Shown piece by piece: positions 33,119 through 42,083 of a DNA stretch of 64,000 nucleotides. A model generated the notes under the pieces. The model was not told where the DNA came from, did not search any database, and saw only the letters and a list, made by a program, of their open reading frames with translations. A program made the position numbers and the translations under genes. The stretch's first letter is position 1; every line of letters starts with the position of its first letter. This DNA comes from CAZKVJ01 sp964556225 (GTDB lineage Bacteria > Actinomycetota > Acidimicrobiia > Acidimicrobiales > Ilumatobacteraceae): NCBI GenBank assembly GCA_964556225.1, contig CAZKVJ010000003.1, positions 1 through 64,000 of the forward strand, written 5' to 3'.

Positions 33119-33133
33119 AAGAACGGCGTTCTC
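33119..33133. promoter_or_regulatory. GAGAAC-N3-GTTCTC-type operator before the reductase
   Basis: AAGAACGGCGTTCTC fits the consensus palindrome at 14 of 15 positions. It lies 24 bases upstream of the ferredoxin-reductase start and 29 bases below the nitroreductase stop. Confidence 0.65.
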
Positions 33134-33161
33134 GCGGCGTGGCCCGGGCCGGGGAGCACCA

Positions 33162-33815
33162 TCAGTCCGTCGCCGGCCAGGCGAGGTGCTCCCACCGGTC
33201 GAGCGCGACGACGTCGGTCACTGGGTGCCGGCTGACCGGCCCGTGGCGGCCACGCGGCCAGCCCACGACGACGTGCGCGGCGAGCATCCAGTCGTCGGGC
33301 ACCCCCACGGCCTCACGGAGGATCGCCTCGCCCCCGTACGACGCCCAGCTCGTCACACAGGCGCCGAGACCGAGCCCGCGTGCGGCGAGGATGAAGTTCT
33401 GGACGGCCGGGTAGATCGAGCCGCCGAGCAGGAGCTCCGACGCGGTGTCGTAGTTGCGGTAGGTGAACAGCACCGACGTGAGCTCATCGGCGCGGTCGTG
33501 GAGCTCGTAGGTGGCCCGGTAGGTGCGGGCCCGGCGGCTGTCCTCGTCGGGGGCGGGGCGGGACATGCCGTAGACCGGCTCGATGACGGCGAGTGCCTCG
33601 GCGGCGGCCCGGGCGACGGCGGCGCGCGCCTCGGGCGAGCGCAGGATCACGAAGCGCCACGCTTGGAAGTTCCCGCCCGACGGCGCCCACGTGCCCGCCT
33701 CGAGGCAGCGCCGCAGCGTGGTGTCGTCGACCGGCTCGTCGGTGAAGCGCCGGATCGAGCGTGCGGTCGACATCGCCTCCCACAGGTCGTTCGTCGTCGC
33801 CCGTGCGTCGTTCAT
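33162..33815 (-). CDS. Nitroreductase family protein
   Basis: A 217-residue FMN-dependent nitroreductase-fold protein with the typical ARSIRRFTDEPV and GTWAPSGGNFQAWRFVIL opening and the C-terminal LGLGACVTSW segment. Family members reduce nitro groups, enones or flavins with NAD(P)H. The start is either ATG 33815 or GTG 33821, which overlaps the upstream stop in the GTGA manner. It ends the molybdenum-hydroxylase operon. Its role is likely reduction of a ring intermediate or redox balance; I cannot name the substrate. Confidence 0.9.
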   Translation of the reverse strand: MNDARATTNDLWEAMSTARSIRRFTDEPVDDTTLRRCLEAGTWAPSGGNFQAWRFVILRSPEARAAVARAAAEALAVIEPVYGMSRPAPDEDSRRARTYRATYELHDRADELTSVLFTYRNYDTASELLLGGSIYPAVQNFILAARGLGLGACVTSWASYGGEAILREAVGVPDDWMLAAHVVVGWPRGRHGPVSRHPVTDVVALDRWEHLAWPATD

Positions 33816-33817
33816 CG

Positions 33818-34309
33818 TCACCCGTCCCGTGACGTTCTCGGCGCGGCCGCCCGGACGGCGTCGACGATCCCCTGGTAGCCGGTGCAGCGGCACAGGTTCC
33901 CGGACAGTGCGACCCGGATCTCGTGGTCGGTGGGGTCGGGGTGGTCGCGCAGGAACGCGGTGGCCGAGACCACGATGCCGGGCGTGCAGAACCCGCACTG
34001 CAATCCGTGGTGGTCGCGCAGGGCCTGCTGCACCGGGGAGAGCCCGCCGTCCCGTCCGGCGATCCCCTCGATCGTCGTCACCTCGGCGCCGCCGGCCTGG
34101 ACGGCGAACACCAGGCACGACCGCACCGCCTCGCCGTCGAGGAGCACCGAGCAGGCGCCGCACACGCCGTGCTCGCAGCCGAGGTGGGTGCCGGTGAGGC
34201 CCAGCTGCTCGCGCAGGAAGTCGGCGAGCGTGAGCCGGGGCGGCACCGTGGCACGCCGGCGGGTGCCGTTGACGGTCAGCTCGATCGCGACCGCAGGCGG
34301 GTCAGACAT
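33818..34309 (-). CDS. Molybdenum hydroxylase small subunit (2Fe-2S, CoxS/XdhC-type)
   Basis: A 163-residue protein with two [2Fe-2S] clusters: the N-terminal plant-type CEHGVCGACSVLLDGEAVRSC motif and the C-terminal helical CGFCTPGIV and CRCTGYQ motifs. It is the iron-sulfur subunit of xanthine dehydrogenase-family hydroxylases. It overlaps the FAD-subunit gene by 8 bases and the nitroreductase start by 4, so all are translated as one operon. Confidence 0.95.
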   Translation of the reverse strand: MSDPPAVAIELTVNGTRRRATVPPRLTLADFLREQLGLTGTHLGCEHGVCGACSVLLDGEAVRSCLVFAVQAGGAEVTTIEGIAGRDGGLSPVQQALRDHHGLQCGFCTPGIVVSATAFLRDHPDPTDHEIRVALSGNLCRCTGYQGIVDAVRAAAPRTSRDG

Positions 34310-35174
34310 GGAGCGCCTCCCGAAGGGCTCGTTGCACGGCTCGGCCGGCGACCACCGCGCCGATCTCGGCTCGGAAGTCGGCCGACCCGTGGACATCGGT
34401 GGGCACCGAGGTCAGATCGCCCACGGCGAGCCGGCCGACCTCGGCGGCGTCGACGTCGGGCGCGCTGACCCCGGTGACCGCTCGCTCGGCGGCGCTCGCC
34501 CGCAGCGGGGTCGACCCGAGCCCGAACAGGCCGATCGCGCACCGCCGCACCGCCGCCTGCTCGTCGAGCTCGACGGCGACGCAGGCGCCGGCGATGGCGA
34601 AGTCGCCGTGGCGCCGGGCGACCTCGTCGACCGCGAACCCGCAACGACCTTCCCAGACGGGGAACGTGACGGCGGTGAGCACCTCATCGGGCTCGAGCGC
34701 CGTCGTCCACGTCCCGGTGAAGAGATCGGCCGCGGCGACCGTGCGCTCCCCCACGCGCCCGACGACGGTGACCTCGGCGTCGAGGGCCAGTGCGACGGCA
34801 GGAAGCTCCGATGCCGGGTCGGCGTGGGCGATCGAGCCACCGATCGTGCCGCGGTTGCGGACCTGGAAGTGCCCGATGTGGGGCAGGGCCCGGGCCAGGA
34901 GCGGGGCGCCGGCGGCGATCGCCGGATGGCGCTCCGCGGCCGCCTGGGTGGCCGACGCGCCGATCCGCACGACGCCATCGAGCGCTTCGATGCCGCGCAG
35001 CCCGCTCACGCGCCCGATGTCGACGAGGTGGGTGGGCGTCGCCAGCCGCAGCGCCATCAGGGGGACGAGGCTCTGCCCGCCGGCGATGACCTTGGCGTCG
35101 TCGAGCTCGCTGAGCAGGCCGGCGGCGTCGGCGGCCGAGGTCGGGGCGTGGTACGTGAACGGCGCCGGCTTCAC
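34302..35174 (-). CDS. Molybdenum hydroxylase medium (FAD) subunit, CoxM-type
   Basis: A 290-residue FAD-binding subunit. It begins MKPAPFTYHAPTS and carries the FAD motifs AGGQSLVP near 32 and the RNRGTIGGSIAHADPASELP region near 108-127 that distinguishes CoxM/xanthine-dehydrogenase FAD subunits. The GTG start at 35174 overlaps the large-subunit stop (GTGA). The order large-medium-small along the transcript is that of many aldehyde or aromatic hydroxylases. Confidence 0.94.
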   Translation of the reverse strand: MKPAPFTYHAPTSAADAAGLLSELDDAKVIAGGQSLVPLMALRLATPTHLVDIGRVSGLRGIEALDGVVRIGASATQAAAERHPAIAAGAPLLARALPHIGHFQVRNRGTIGGSIAHADPASELPAVALALDAEVTVVGRVGERTVAAADLFTGTWTTALEPDEVLTAVTFPVWEGRCGFAVDEVARRHGDFAIAGACVAVELDEQAAVRRCAIGLFGLGSTPLRASAAERAVTGVSAPDVDAAEVGRLAVGDLTSVPTDVHGSADFRAEIGAVVAGRAVQRALREALHV

Positions 35175-37495
35175 GGCGCCCCCCCGGCGATCAGCGCCCG
35201 CACGGCGCTCGGGGTGAGCGGCAGGCGGTCGACGGTCACGCCGAACGGCGCCAGGGCGTCGGCGACGGCGTTGGCCACCGCCGCCGGCGCGGCGATCGCC
35301 CCGCCCTCCCCGACACCCTTGTACCCGCCGGGTCCGGGCCCGGGCGACCCCTCCATGTGGACGTACTCGATGGCGGGCACCTCCGTGCTGGTCGGCACCA
35401 GGTAGTCCACGAACGTGGTGGCCAGCGGGTTGCCGTCTCCGTCCCACGAGATCTCCTCGAACAGCGCGCCGCCGATGCCCTGCACGGTGCCCCCGGCGAT
35501 CTGCCCCTCGACGACGTTGGGGTTGATCATCGGACCACAGTCCTCGGCGACCACGTAGCGCAGCAGCCGCACCTGCCCGGTCTCGATGTCGACCTCGCAG
35601 GTGCACACGTGGGTGGCGTTGGCCCACACCACGAACGCCTCGGCGCGGTACCGGGCCGAGGCCTCGAGCCCCATGGGGATGTCGGGGGGGAGCTGCTGCC
35701 CGCCGAAGTAGGCGAGGTCGGCGATCTCGGCGATCGTCAGCGAGGCGCCCGGCGAGCCCCGGACGCCGGCCCGACCGTCGGCGAGCACGACGTCCTCCGG
35801 TGCCGCCTCGAGCCGGTGGGCGGCGATCCTGGCGATGCGCTCCCGCAGCACCGTCGCCGTCTCGCGGATCGCCCCGGCGACCATGGAGCCGCTGCGGCTC
35901 CCGCCGGTCCCGGCGCCGAACGGGGTGACCGCGGTGTCGCCCTGGATCGTGCGCACCTGGGAGATGTCGACACCGAGCGCGTCGGCGGCCAGCTGCACGG
36001 CGGTGGTCTCCAGGCTGTTGCCGGCGGACCCGCCGGCGAGGTACACGTTCACGGCCCCCGTCGGCTCGATGCGGATCGTCGCGCCCTCGCTCCCCGAGAA
36101 CGGCATGCCGCTCGACGTCGGCTCGACGTAGCTGGCGGTGCCGATGCCGAGGTAGCGGCCCTCCGCCCGTGCGGCCGCCTGCGCCCGGCGGAAGCCGTCG
36201 TAGTCGATGTGCTCGAGCGCCGCCTCGAACGTCTCGAGCGGCGTCATGTCGGTGTAGGTCATCCCGCACGGGTTGGCGTAGGGCAGCTCGTCGCGACGCA
36301 GCAGGTTGCGCCGGCGGAGCTCGGCCGGGTCGATCCCGAGACGGCGCGCGGCCACGTCGAGCATGAGCTCGCGGGCCACGGTCTCGAACTGCCACGGTCC
36401 GCGGTACGCCGTGCGGCCGGGGGTGTTCGAGAACATGCAGCGCACGCCGAACCCCGCGCTCGGCAGCCGGTACGGGCCGGGGAAGATCATCCCGATCGCC
36501 ATCGCCACGTACACCGGATACGGGATCGGGTAGGCGCCGACGTCTTGGACGTAGTCGAGCGTGGCGCCGAGGTAGGTGGCATCGTCATCGAAGGCCATGC
36601 GGACGTGGCCGTGCTCGTGGCGCGATGAGCTCGCCATCAGGTTCTCGCGTCGGTCCTCGACGTACTTCAGCGCCGCCGGCAGCCGCCGCGAGGCGAGCAG
36701 CACGCACATGTCCTCGCGGTGGGCGTTGATCTTCTGGCCGAAGGCCCCACCGGTGTCGCGGGCGATCACCCGGATCTGGTTCTCGGCCAGGCCGAGCAGG
36801 CGTGACGCGAAGAGCCGCAGGTCGTGGGGCGACTGGGTGGCCGCCCACACGGTGAGCTGGCCGTCGGCCGCGGACCACTCGGCCACGATGCCCCGCGTCT
36901 CCATCGGCGAGGCGACGTATGCCTGCTGGTGGATCGTGCGCTCGACCACCACGGGCGCACCCTCGAACAGGGGGTCGAGCGAGGCGATGGGCCGGCCGCC
37001 CATCTGCCCGCACACGTTGCGCTCCCAACCAGCGTGGACGAGCTCGTCGGTCTGGTCGGCCGTGGCGTAGTCGACGACCGGTGGGAGCGGGTCGTACTGC
37101 ACGTCGACCAGCTCGGCGGCGTCCTCGGCGAGGTAGCGGTCGTCGGCCACCACGAGGGCCACGAGGTCGCCGGCGAAGCGCACCTCACCATCGGCGAGCG
37201 GTGGCCGCGGGCAGTCCGGGACATCCTTGCCCGCCAGGGAGTACCACGGCTGGTGCTGGTCGCCGTTCAGATCGTCAGCAGTGAACACGGCGTGGACACC
37301 CGGCAGCTGCAGCGCCGCTGACGCGTCGATGCCGAGGATTCGAGCCCGGGCGTACGGGCTGCGGACGAAGCAGGCGTGGAGCATCCCCGGCCGCTGCACA
37401 TCGGCGACGTACGTCCCGTGCCCGGTGAGCAGGCGCGGATCCTCGACGCGGGCGATGCGCTCGCCGGCGTAGCGTGCGGCGCCCACCTCACTCAT
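35171..37495 (-). CDS. Molybdenum hydroxylase large subunit (xanthine dehydrogenase family, not CO dehydrogenase)
   Basis: A 774-residue molybdopterin-binding subunit. The N-terminal IARVEDPRLLTGHGTY, a DTGGAFGQK motif near 250, the active-site-loop motif TAYRGPWQFE near 365, and the C-terminal GVGEGGAIAAPAAVANA with the catalytic Glu are all present. The loop AYRGPW differs from the VAYRCSFR of true CO dehydrogenase, so this is a generic hydroxylase, probably acting on a heteroaromatic ring or aldehyde. GGGGAGG lies before the ATG. It is divergent from the TetR gene. Confidence 0.95.
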   Translation of the reverse strand: MSEVGAARYAGERIARVEDPRLLTGHGTYVADVQRPGMLHACFVRSPYARARILGIDASAALQLPGVHAVFTADDLNGDQHQPWYSLAGKDVPDCPRPPLADGEVRFAGDLVALVVADDRYLAEDAAELVDVQYDPLPPVVDYATADQTDELVHAGWERNVCGQMGGRPIASLDPLFEGAPVVVERTIHQQAYVASPMETRGIVAEWSAADGQLTVWAATQSPHDLRLFASRLLGLAENQIRVIARDTGGAFGQKINAHREDMCVLLASRRLPAALKYVEDRRENLMASSSRHEHGHVRMAFDDDATYLGATLDYVQDVGAYPIPYPVYVAMAIGMIFPGPYRLPSAGFGVRCMFSNTPGRTAYRGPWQFETVARELMLDVAARRLGIDPAELRRRNLLRRDELPYANPCGMTYTDMTPLETFEAALEHIDYDGFRRAQAAARAEGRYLGIGTASYVEPTSSGMPFSGSEGATIRIEPTGAVNVYLAGGSAGNSLETTAVQLAADALGVDISQVRTIQGDTAVTPFGAGTGGSRSGSMVAGAIRETATVLRERIARIAAHRLEAAPEDVVLADGRAGVRGSPGASLTIAEIADLAYFGGQQLPPDIPMGLEASARYRAEAFVVWANATHVCTCEVDIETGQVRLLRYVVAEDCGPMINPNVVEGQIAGGTVQGIGGALFEEISWDGDGNPLATTFVDYLVPTSTEVPAIEYVHMEGSPGPGPGGYKGVGEGGAIAAPAAVANAVADALAPFGVTVDRLPLTPSAVRALIAGGAP

Positions 37496-37568
37496 CGGAC
37501 CTCCCCTGTTCCCCCGACAGCGCCCAGCGGTGCTGAGCGAGTGTCTAGCAGCGCGTGGTCGCGTCGAC

Positions 37569-37583
37569 AAGAACGAGGTTCGC
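37569..37583. promoter_or_regulatory. Operator in the hydroxylase/TetR divergent promoter
   Basis: AAGAACGAGGTTCGC fits the recurrent palindrome. It is 43 bases upstream of the TetR start and 74 bases upstream of the hydroxylase start, where an autoregulatory site would be expected. Confidence 0.6.
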
Positions 37584-37625
37584 AGGTCTCGCGATCTCCA
37601 TTTCCGTCAGGGTTAGGCTCGGCCC

Positions 37626-38327
37626 ATGGCACGAGTGACCGCAGCGCCCGACGACGACGACGAGAGCGTCGACGAGCTGAAGGACGAGGCCGTCTGGCGG
37701 GCGCGGGCCATCGAGCGCTCGACACGGGCGGCCCGTCAGCGGGCGGCCACCCGTGTCCAGCAGTTCCTCAACTCGGCGCGCGACATCATCATCGAGAAGG
37801 GCTCGATCAACTTCACCGTCCAGGAGGTGGTCGACCGCTCGCATCAGTCGCTGCGCAGCTTCTACCAGTACTTCGACGGCAAGCACGAGCTCTTGCTGGC
37901 GCTGTTCGAGGAGGAGATGGAAGCGGCGGTCGCCCGCATCAGGGCGGCCACCGTCGATGGCGATCCGCTCGAGCGGCTCGAGACGGCCACCCGCATCCTG
38001 TTCGACCTCTGCTCGCCCGACGTGCTGTCGGAGCAGCCGCTGTTCTACGAGTTCGCCCAGCGCCTCCTGCTCACACACCCCGACGAGGTGACCCGCGCGT
38101 ACTCGCCGCTGTTCGAGTACATCGCCAGCATCGTCGAGGAGGCCGGGGCCGCCGACCTGCTGCGCCCGGGGCGCCGTCGTCGCCAGACCGCGATCATCCT
38201 CCAGTCGGCCACCACGACCGCCGGCCGTGGGGGCGGCGTCCCCCAGCCGATCACCTCGGCGGAGATGTGGGAGTTCGTGCTCCACGCGATCTGTCCTGAC
38301 GACGTCGTCGCCGCTCGGTCCCGCTGA
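37626..38327 (+). CDS. TetR family regulator, candidate master repressor of the palindrome regulon
   Basis: A 233-residue TetR-type repressor. After an acidic 40-residue leader the helix-turn-helix is at about 48-90 (ARDIIIEKGSINFTVQEVVDRSHQSLRSFYQYFDGKHELLLALFEE). The rest is the helical ligand-binding domain. The long leader is unusual for TetR. A GAGAAC-type palindrome lies just upstream, and a nearly perfect one (GAGAGCCCCGTTCTC) overlaps its stop codon in front of the acyl-CoA ligase gene, so it is the best candidate for binding the ~11 similar sites. Ligand perhaps an acyl-CoA. Confidence 0.9.
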   Translation: MARVTAAPDDDDESVDELKDEAVWRARAIERSTRAARQRAATRVQQFLNSARDIIIEKGSINFTVQEVVDRSHQSLRSFYQYFDGKHELLLALFEEEMEAAVARIRAATVDGDPLERLETATRILFDLCSPDVLSEQPLFYEFAQRLLLTHPDEVTRAYSPLFEYIASIVEEAGAADLLRPGRRRRQTAIILQSATTTAGRGGGVPQPITSAEMWEFVLHAICPDDVVAARSR

Positions 38328-38340
38328 GAGCCCCGTTCTC
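38326..38340. promoter_or_regulatory. Near-perfect GAGAAC-N3-GTTCTC operator before the ligase
   Basis: GAGAGCCCCGTTCTC overlaps the last two bases of the TetR stop codon and is 54 bases upstream of the acyl-CoA ligase start. Confidence 0.7.
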
Positions 38341-38393
38341 TTTTCTGGGTAGTCATCTTTCGTCCTGCGACGAACGGGGCTAACCTCACGCCG

Positions 38394-39908
38394 ATGTCGA
38401 CGGGGGGAACGACGAGCACGCCGGTTGCCGCCCTGCTCGGCCGGCGGGTGGACGACGCCATCTCCCGCCACGCCGACGCGGTGGCGCTGCGCACCGGCGA
38501 CGAAACGATCTCGTACCGGGCGCTCGGTGCCGCCGTCGACCGAGCCGCTGGGGTGCTGGCGCAGCACGGCGTCGGCCGGGGCACACTCGTCGCGCTGAGC
38601 GCGGGCAGCTCGCTCGAGCTGGTCGCCGCGGTCTTCGCCATGGCCCGGCTCGGCGCGGTGCCGGTGATGATCAGCACCGCGTGGCGGGAGCGTGAGGTCG
38701 CTCACGCGCTGGAGCTGGTGCACCCGACGCACCTGGTGCACGACGGGTCGGGTGCCGCTGGCATCGCCTCGATGCTGCCCGTGTCCATCCACGTCGACTC
38801 GTTCGGCGTCCGCTCCGGCGCGACGGCGTCACCTCCAGCCCGCCCGGTGGACGAGGTGTCGCCCGATGACCTGGCCGTCGTGTTCTTCAGCTCCGGGACC
38901 ACCGGGTTGCCCAAGGCCGTTCGCCACACCCACCGGTCCCTGAGCTGCGCGATCGACCACTGGGTCGAGTCGCTGGCGCTCACGGCGCAGGACCGCCTGC
39001 AGATCGCCACGCCACCGTTCCACATCCTCGGGCTCCTCAACCTGTACGCGATCGCCGTCCAGGGGGCGAGCGTGCGGCTCCACCGGCGTTTCGACGTCGA
39101 GGCCGTGGTCGGCGCCATCGAGCGTGACCGGATCACCATCGAGATGGCGGTGGCGCCCATCGCGCTGGCGATCGCCAACCTGGCCGATCTCGAGCGGCGC
39201 GACCTGTCGTCGCTGCGCTACATCATGTGGGGTGCCACCCCGGTGTCGCCCGCGGTCGCCGCGACCGTCACCCGGCGGAGCGGCGTGCGCTTCCTGCCCG
39301 CCTACGGAGCGAGCGAGCTCCCGGTGATCGCCGCCAACCCGGTCGCCCGCCCCGAGGCATGGCGCCTCGACTCGGTCGGGGTGCCGCCGCGCGGCGTCGA
39401 GGTGCGCATCGTCGACCTGGCCACCGGGTCCGTCGTCCCACCGGGCATCCCGGGAGAGATCCAGGTGCGCAGCCCGTCCGTGATGGCCGGCTACCTGCCG
39501 GAGGCGGCCAACGGCGAGGCCTTCGTCGACGGCTGGTACCGCACCGGTGACGTGGGCACGCTCGACGGCGACGGCTGGGTGTGCATCACGGGCCGGGTGA
39601 AGGAGATGATCAAGGTCAACGGCTTCCAGGTGGCACCGGCCGAGATCGAGAGCGTGCTGATCGCTCAGCCCGACGTCGTGGACTGCGCGGTGTTCGGTGT
39701 GCCGAGCGCGACGACCGGCGAGGCGATCGTCGCTGCAGTCGTCCTGTGCCCCGGCGCCTCGGTCGACCTCGAGCGGCTGGTGGACGCCGTCGGCGACCAG
39801 CTGGCGTCGTACAAGCGGATCAGCGAGGTGGTGGTCATCGACGAGGTGCCGCGGCTGGCCTCGGGCAAGGTGCTGCGCCGTGAGCTGCAGGCGAGCCACG
39901 GGACCTGA
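38394..39908 (+). CDS. Acyl-CoA ligase (AMP-forming)
   Basis: A 504-residue AMP-dependent synthetase/ligase. Present are the ATP-binding loop SSGTTGLPK at 166-174, a YGASE acyl-pocket motif, DGWYRTGDVG and GRVKEMIKVNGFQV with the hinge, and the catalytic lysine near the end in ASGKVLRRE. It activates a carboxylic acid to its CoA thioester. It directly precedes the acyl-CoA dehydrogenase pair, with one base between its stop and the next start, so activation and first beta-oxidation step are co-expressed. Substrate not visible, though context suggests a cyclic or branched acid. Confidence 0.96.
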   Translation: MSTGGTTSTPVAALLGRRVDDAISRHADAVALRTGDETISYRALGAAVDRAAGVLAQHGVGRGTLVALSAGSSLELVAAVFAMARLGAVPVMISTAWREREVAHALELVHPTHLVHDGSGAAGIASMLPVSIHVDSFGVRSGATASPPARPVDEVSPDDLAVVFFSSGTTGLPKAVRHTHRSLSCAIDHWVESLALTAQDRLQIATPPFHILGLLNLYAIAVQGASVRLHRRFDVEAVVGAIERDRITIEMAVAPIALAIANLADLERRDLSSLRYIMWGATPVSPAVAATVTRRSGVRFLPAYGASELPVIAANPVARPEAWRLDSVGVPPRGVEVRIVDLATGSVVPPGIPGEIQVRSPSVMAGYLPEAANGEAFVDGWYRTGDVGTLDGDGWVCITGRVKEMIKVNGFQVAPAEIESVLIAQPDVVDCAVFGVPSATTGEAIVAAVVLCPGASVDLERLVDAVGDQLASYKRISEVVVIDEVPRLASGKVLRRELQASHGT

Positions 39909-39909
39909 C

Positions 39910-40914
39910 GTGGACGCCAGGCCCTCCCCGGAGCAGCGTGAGCTGGCCGCCGCCGCTGGTCGCCTCGGCGAGCGCCTGGGCGTGCGTGCCGTCGGCGATC
40001 TCGACGACGCCGACCGCCGAGCGCGGCTCGACGCCGCCATGGTGCAGGCCGGCTGGCGCGAGCTGCGAGGTGGTGCGCCGGGCGAACCGCTCGCCTCCGG
40101 GGTCGAGGCGGCGCTCGTGGTGGAGGCACTGGCCCGCCGCGTGTGCGATGTCGCCGTCGTCGGGCCGCTGCTGGCCCACGATCTCCTCCGCCGTGCGGGT
40201 GTGGCCGGCGACGAGCGGTCCACGATCGCCGTGGCGGCGGACCTGGCCGGGCTGGCCCGGGGGAGCGGGGTGGCGCTCGACGCTGCCGCGTGCCGGCAGG
40301 CCGTGTCGCTGGCGCCCGCCGGCTCGACGGTGACGCTCACACCGATCGACCCGGGTGCGGCGCCCACGGCCGGCGGCGTCGACCTGACGCGCGCGGTCGT
40401 CGCGGTCGGTGACGCCGACCCGGTGGAGGTCGGTGCGGTGAGCGACGCCGACCTCCTCGCGTGGGAGGCGCTGGCCGTCACGCTGAGCGCGGCCGACCTC
40501 GTCGGGGTGATGGCCGGCGCGGTGACGCTGTCCACCGACTACGCCAGGGAGCGCCGTCAGTTCGGTGTCCCGGTCGGCTCGTTCCAAGCGGTCCAGCACC
40601 TCCTCGCCGAGGCGACGACGCTGACGGAGGGGGCGCGCAGCGCCGTGACCTACGCCGCCTGGGGTGTCGACGCGCTCGACCCTGCGCAGGCGCGCGCCGC
40701 CGCCGCGGTCGCGAAGGCGTACGCGGCACGAGCGGCGCGCACCGTGTGCGAGACGGCGATCCAGGTGCACGGCGGCATCGGCAACACCTGGGAGTGCATG
40801 GCGCACGTGTACCTGCGGCGGGCGCTCCTGTCGGCCGAGCTGTTCGGCGGCGATGGCGCCCAGCTGGCGTTGCTCGCCCGACATCGATGGGGGTTCGCCG
40901 TTGGACTTCCATGA
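39910..40914 (+). CDS. Acyl-CoA dehydrogenase, short beta-type subunit
   Basis: A 334-residue acyl-CoA dehydrogenase-like protein. The C-terminal domain is well kept (RQFGVPVGSFQAVQHLLAEATT, AIQVHGGIGNTWECMAHVYLRR) while the N-terminal FAD/substrate part is short and divergent. The start is GTG one base after the ligase stop. It overlaps the next dehydrogenase, which supplies the missing half-site; together they form the third alpha/beta pair in the window. Confidence 0.92.
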   Translation: MDARPSPEQRELAAAAGRLGERLGVRAVGDLDDADRRARLDAAMVQAGWRELRGGAPGEPLASGVEAALVVEALARRVCDVAVVGPLLAHDLLRRAGVAGDERSTIAVAADLAGLARGSGVALDAAACRQAVSLAPAGSTVTLTPIDPGAAPTAGGVDLTRAVVAVGDADPVEVGAVSDADLLAWEALAVTLSAADLVGVMAGAVTLSTDYARERRQFGVPVGSFQAVQHLLAEATTLTEGARSAVTYAAWGVDALDPAQARAAAAVAKAYAARAARTVCETAIQVHGGIGNTWECMAHVYLRRALLSAELFGGDGAQLALLARHRWGFAVGLP

Positions 40915-42034
40915 CGCACCGGCGGAGGCCGCCTTCCGCCAGCGCATCCGGACGTGGCTGGCGGACCAGGGTGACTCGATCCATCGCTCGCACAGCGACG
41001 ACAGCTACTGGACCTCGCTCGGCGAGTGGCACCAGCGCCTCTACGACGCCGGGTTCTTCGCGCTCGCGTGGCCCACCGAGTACGGCGGACGCGGGCTCTC
41101 GCCGGTCTACGAGGTCATCGTCGACGAGGAGCTGGCGCGTGCCGGCGCCCCGCCGAAGCCCAGCCTGGGATACCTCATCCAGGGCATCAGCCGTCACGGC
41201 AGCGAGGCGGTCAAGGCGCGGTTCCTGCCCGGCCTGATCAGTGGGCGTGACCGCTGGTGCCAGGGCTTCAGCGAACCCGATGCCGGATCAGACCTGGCGT
41301 CGCTGCGCACCACCGCCGTCCTCGACGGTGACGAGTACGTCATCGACGGCCACAAGATCTGGACCAGCTACTCCGACGTGGCCGAGTGGTGCCTCGTCCT
41401 GGCCCGCACCGACCCGGACGTGCCCAAGCACAAGGGCCTGTCGGCGTTCGCCGTGCCGATGCGCCAGCCGGGCATCGAGCAGCGCCCGCTGCGGATGATC
41501 AACGGCATCACCACCGAGTTCGGCCAGGTGAGCTTCGACCACGCGCGGGTCCCGGCCGCCAATATGATCGGCCAGCCCGGCGAGGGGTGGCCGCTGGCGA
41601 TGACGATCGTCAGCCACGAGCGAGAGCCCGCTGAGCTTGGCTTCGCGTCGCGCTACCTGAATGCGGTGCAGGACCTCGAGGCGATCGCTCGGAGCGCGCC
41701 CGGCGCCGTGAGCCCCGAGCGCGCGCAGGAGCTGGCGTGGGCCTACGTGCAGGCGGAGATGCTGCGCATCCACACCGCGCGGCGGCTTTCGGAGCGCCTC
41801 GACGGCATCGTGCACACGCCGGAGGGCTCGATTGACAAGCTGCTCATGACGTGGGCCGAGCAGGCCGTCGGCCACGTCGCGCTGTCGTTCGGGATCGCTG
41901 ATGCCATCGTCGGCACCGGCCGCGAGCTGCTCGACGTCTACCTCTACAGCCGGGCCCAGAGCGTGATGGGCGGCACCTCGCAGATCCAGAAGAACATCAT
42001 CGCCACCCGGGTCCTCGGCCTGCCGGCGTCGTGA
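40901..42034 (+). CDS. Acyl-CoA dehydrogenase, alpha-type subunit, TTG start
   Basis: A 377-residue acyl-CoA dehydrogenase with FSEPDAGSDLASL, YVIDGHKIWTSYSDVAE and the C-terminal VMGGTSQIQKNIIATRVL segment. The conserved N terminus LDFHDAPAEAAFRQRIR requires an unusual TTG start at 40901, positioned 7 bases after GGGGG and 14 bases inside the preceding gene. No ATG or GTG fits better. It should form a heteromer with the preceding short subunit. Confidence 0.92.
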   Translation: MDFHDAPAEAAFRQRIRTWLADQGDSIHRSHSDDSYWTSLGEWHQRLYDAGFFALAWPTEYGGRGLSPVYEVIVDEELARAGAPPKPSLGYLIQGISRHGSEAVKARFLPGLISGRDRWCQGFSEPDAGSDLASLRTTAVLDGDEYVIDGHKIWTSYSDVAEWCLVLARTDPDVPKHKGLSAFAVPMRQPGIEQRPLRMINGITTEFGQVSFDHARVPAANMIGQPGEGWPLAMTIVSHEREPAELGFASRYLNAVQDLEAIARSAPGAVSPERAQELAWAYVQAEMLRIHTARRLSERLDGIVHTPEGSIDKLLMTWAEQAVGHVALSFGIADAIVGTGRELLDVYLYSRAQSVMGGTSQIQKNIIATRVLGLPAS

Positions 42035-42083
42035 CGGCGCCGAGCGAGCCGAGATCCGCACCCACCCTCGACGGAGGAGCACC

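Noticed and set aside
35171..37495. Aerobic CO dehydrogenase (CoxL)
   Set aside because: The active-site loop is AYRGPW, not VAYRCSFR, so only the broader molybdenum-hydroxylase family is supported.
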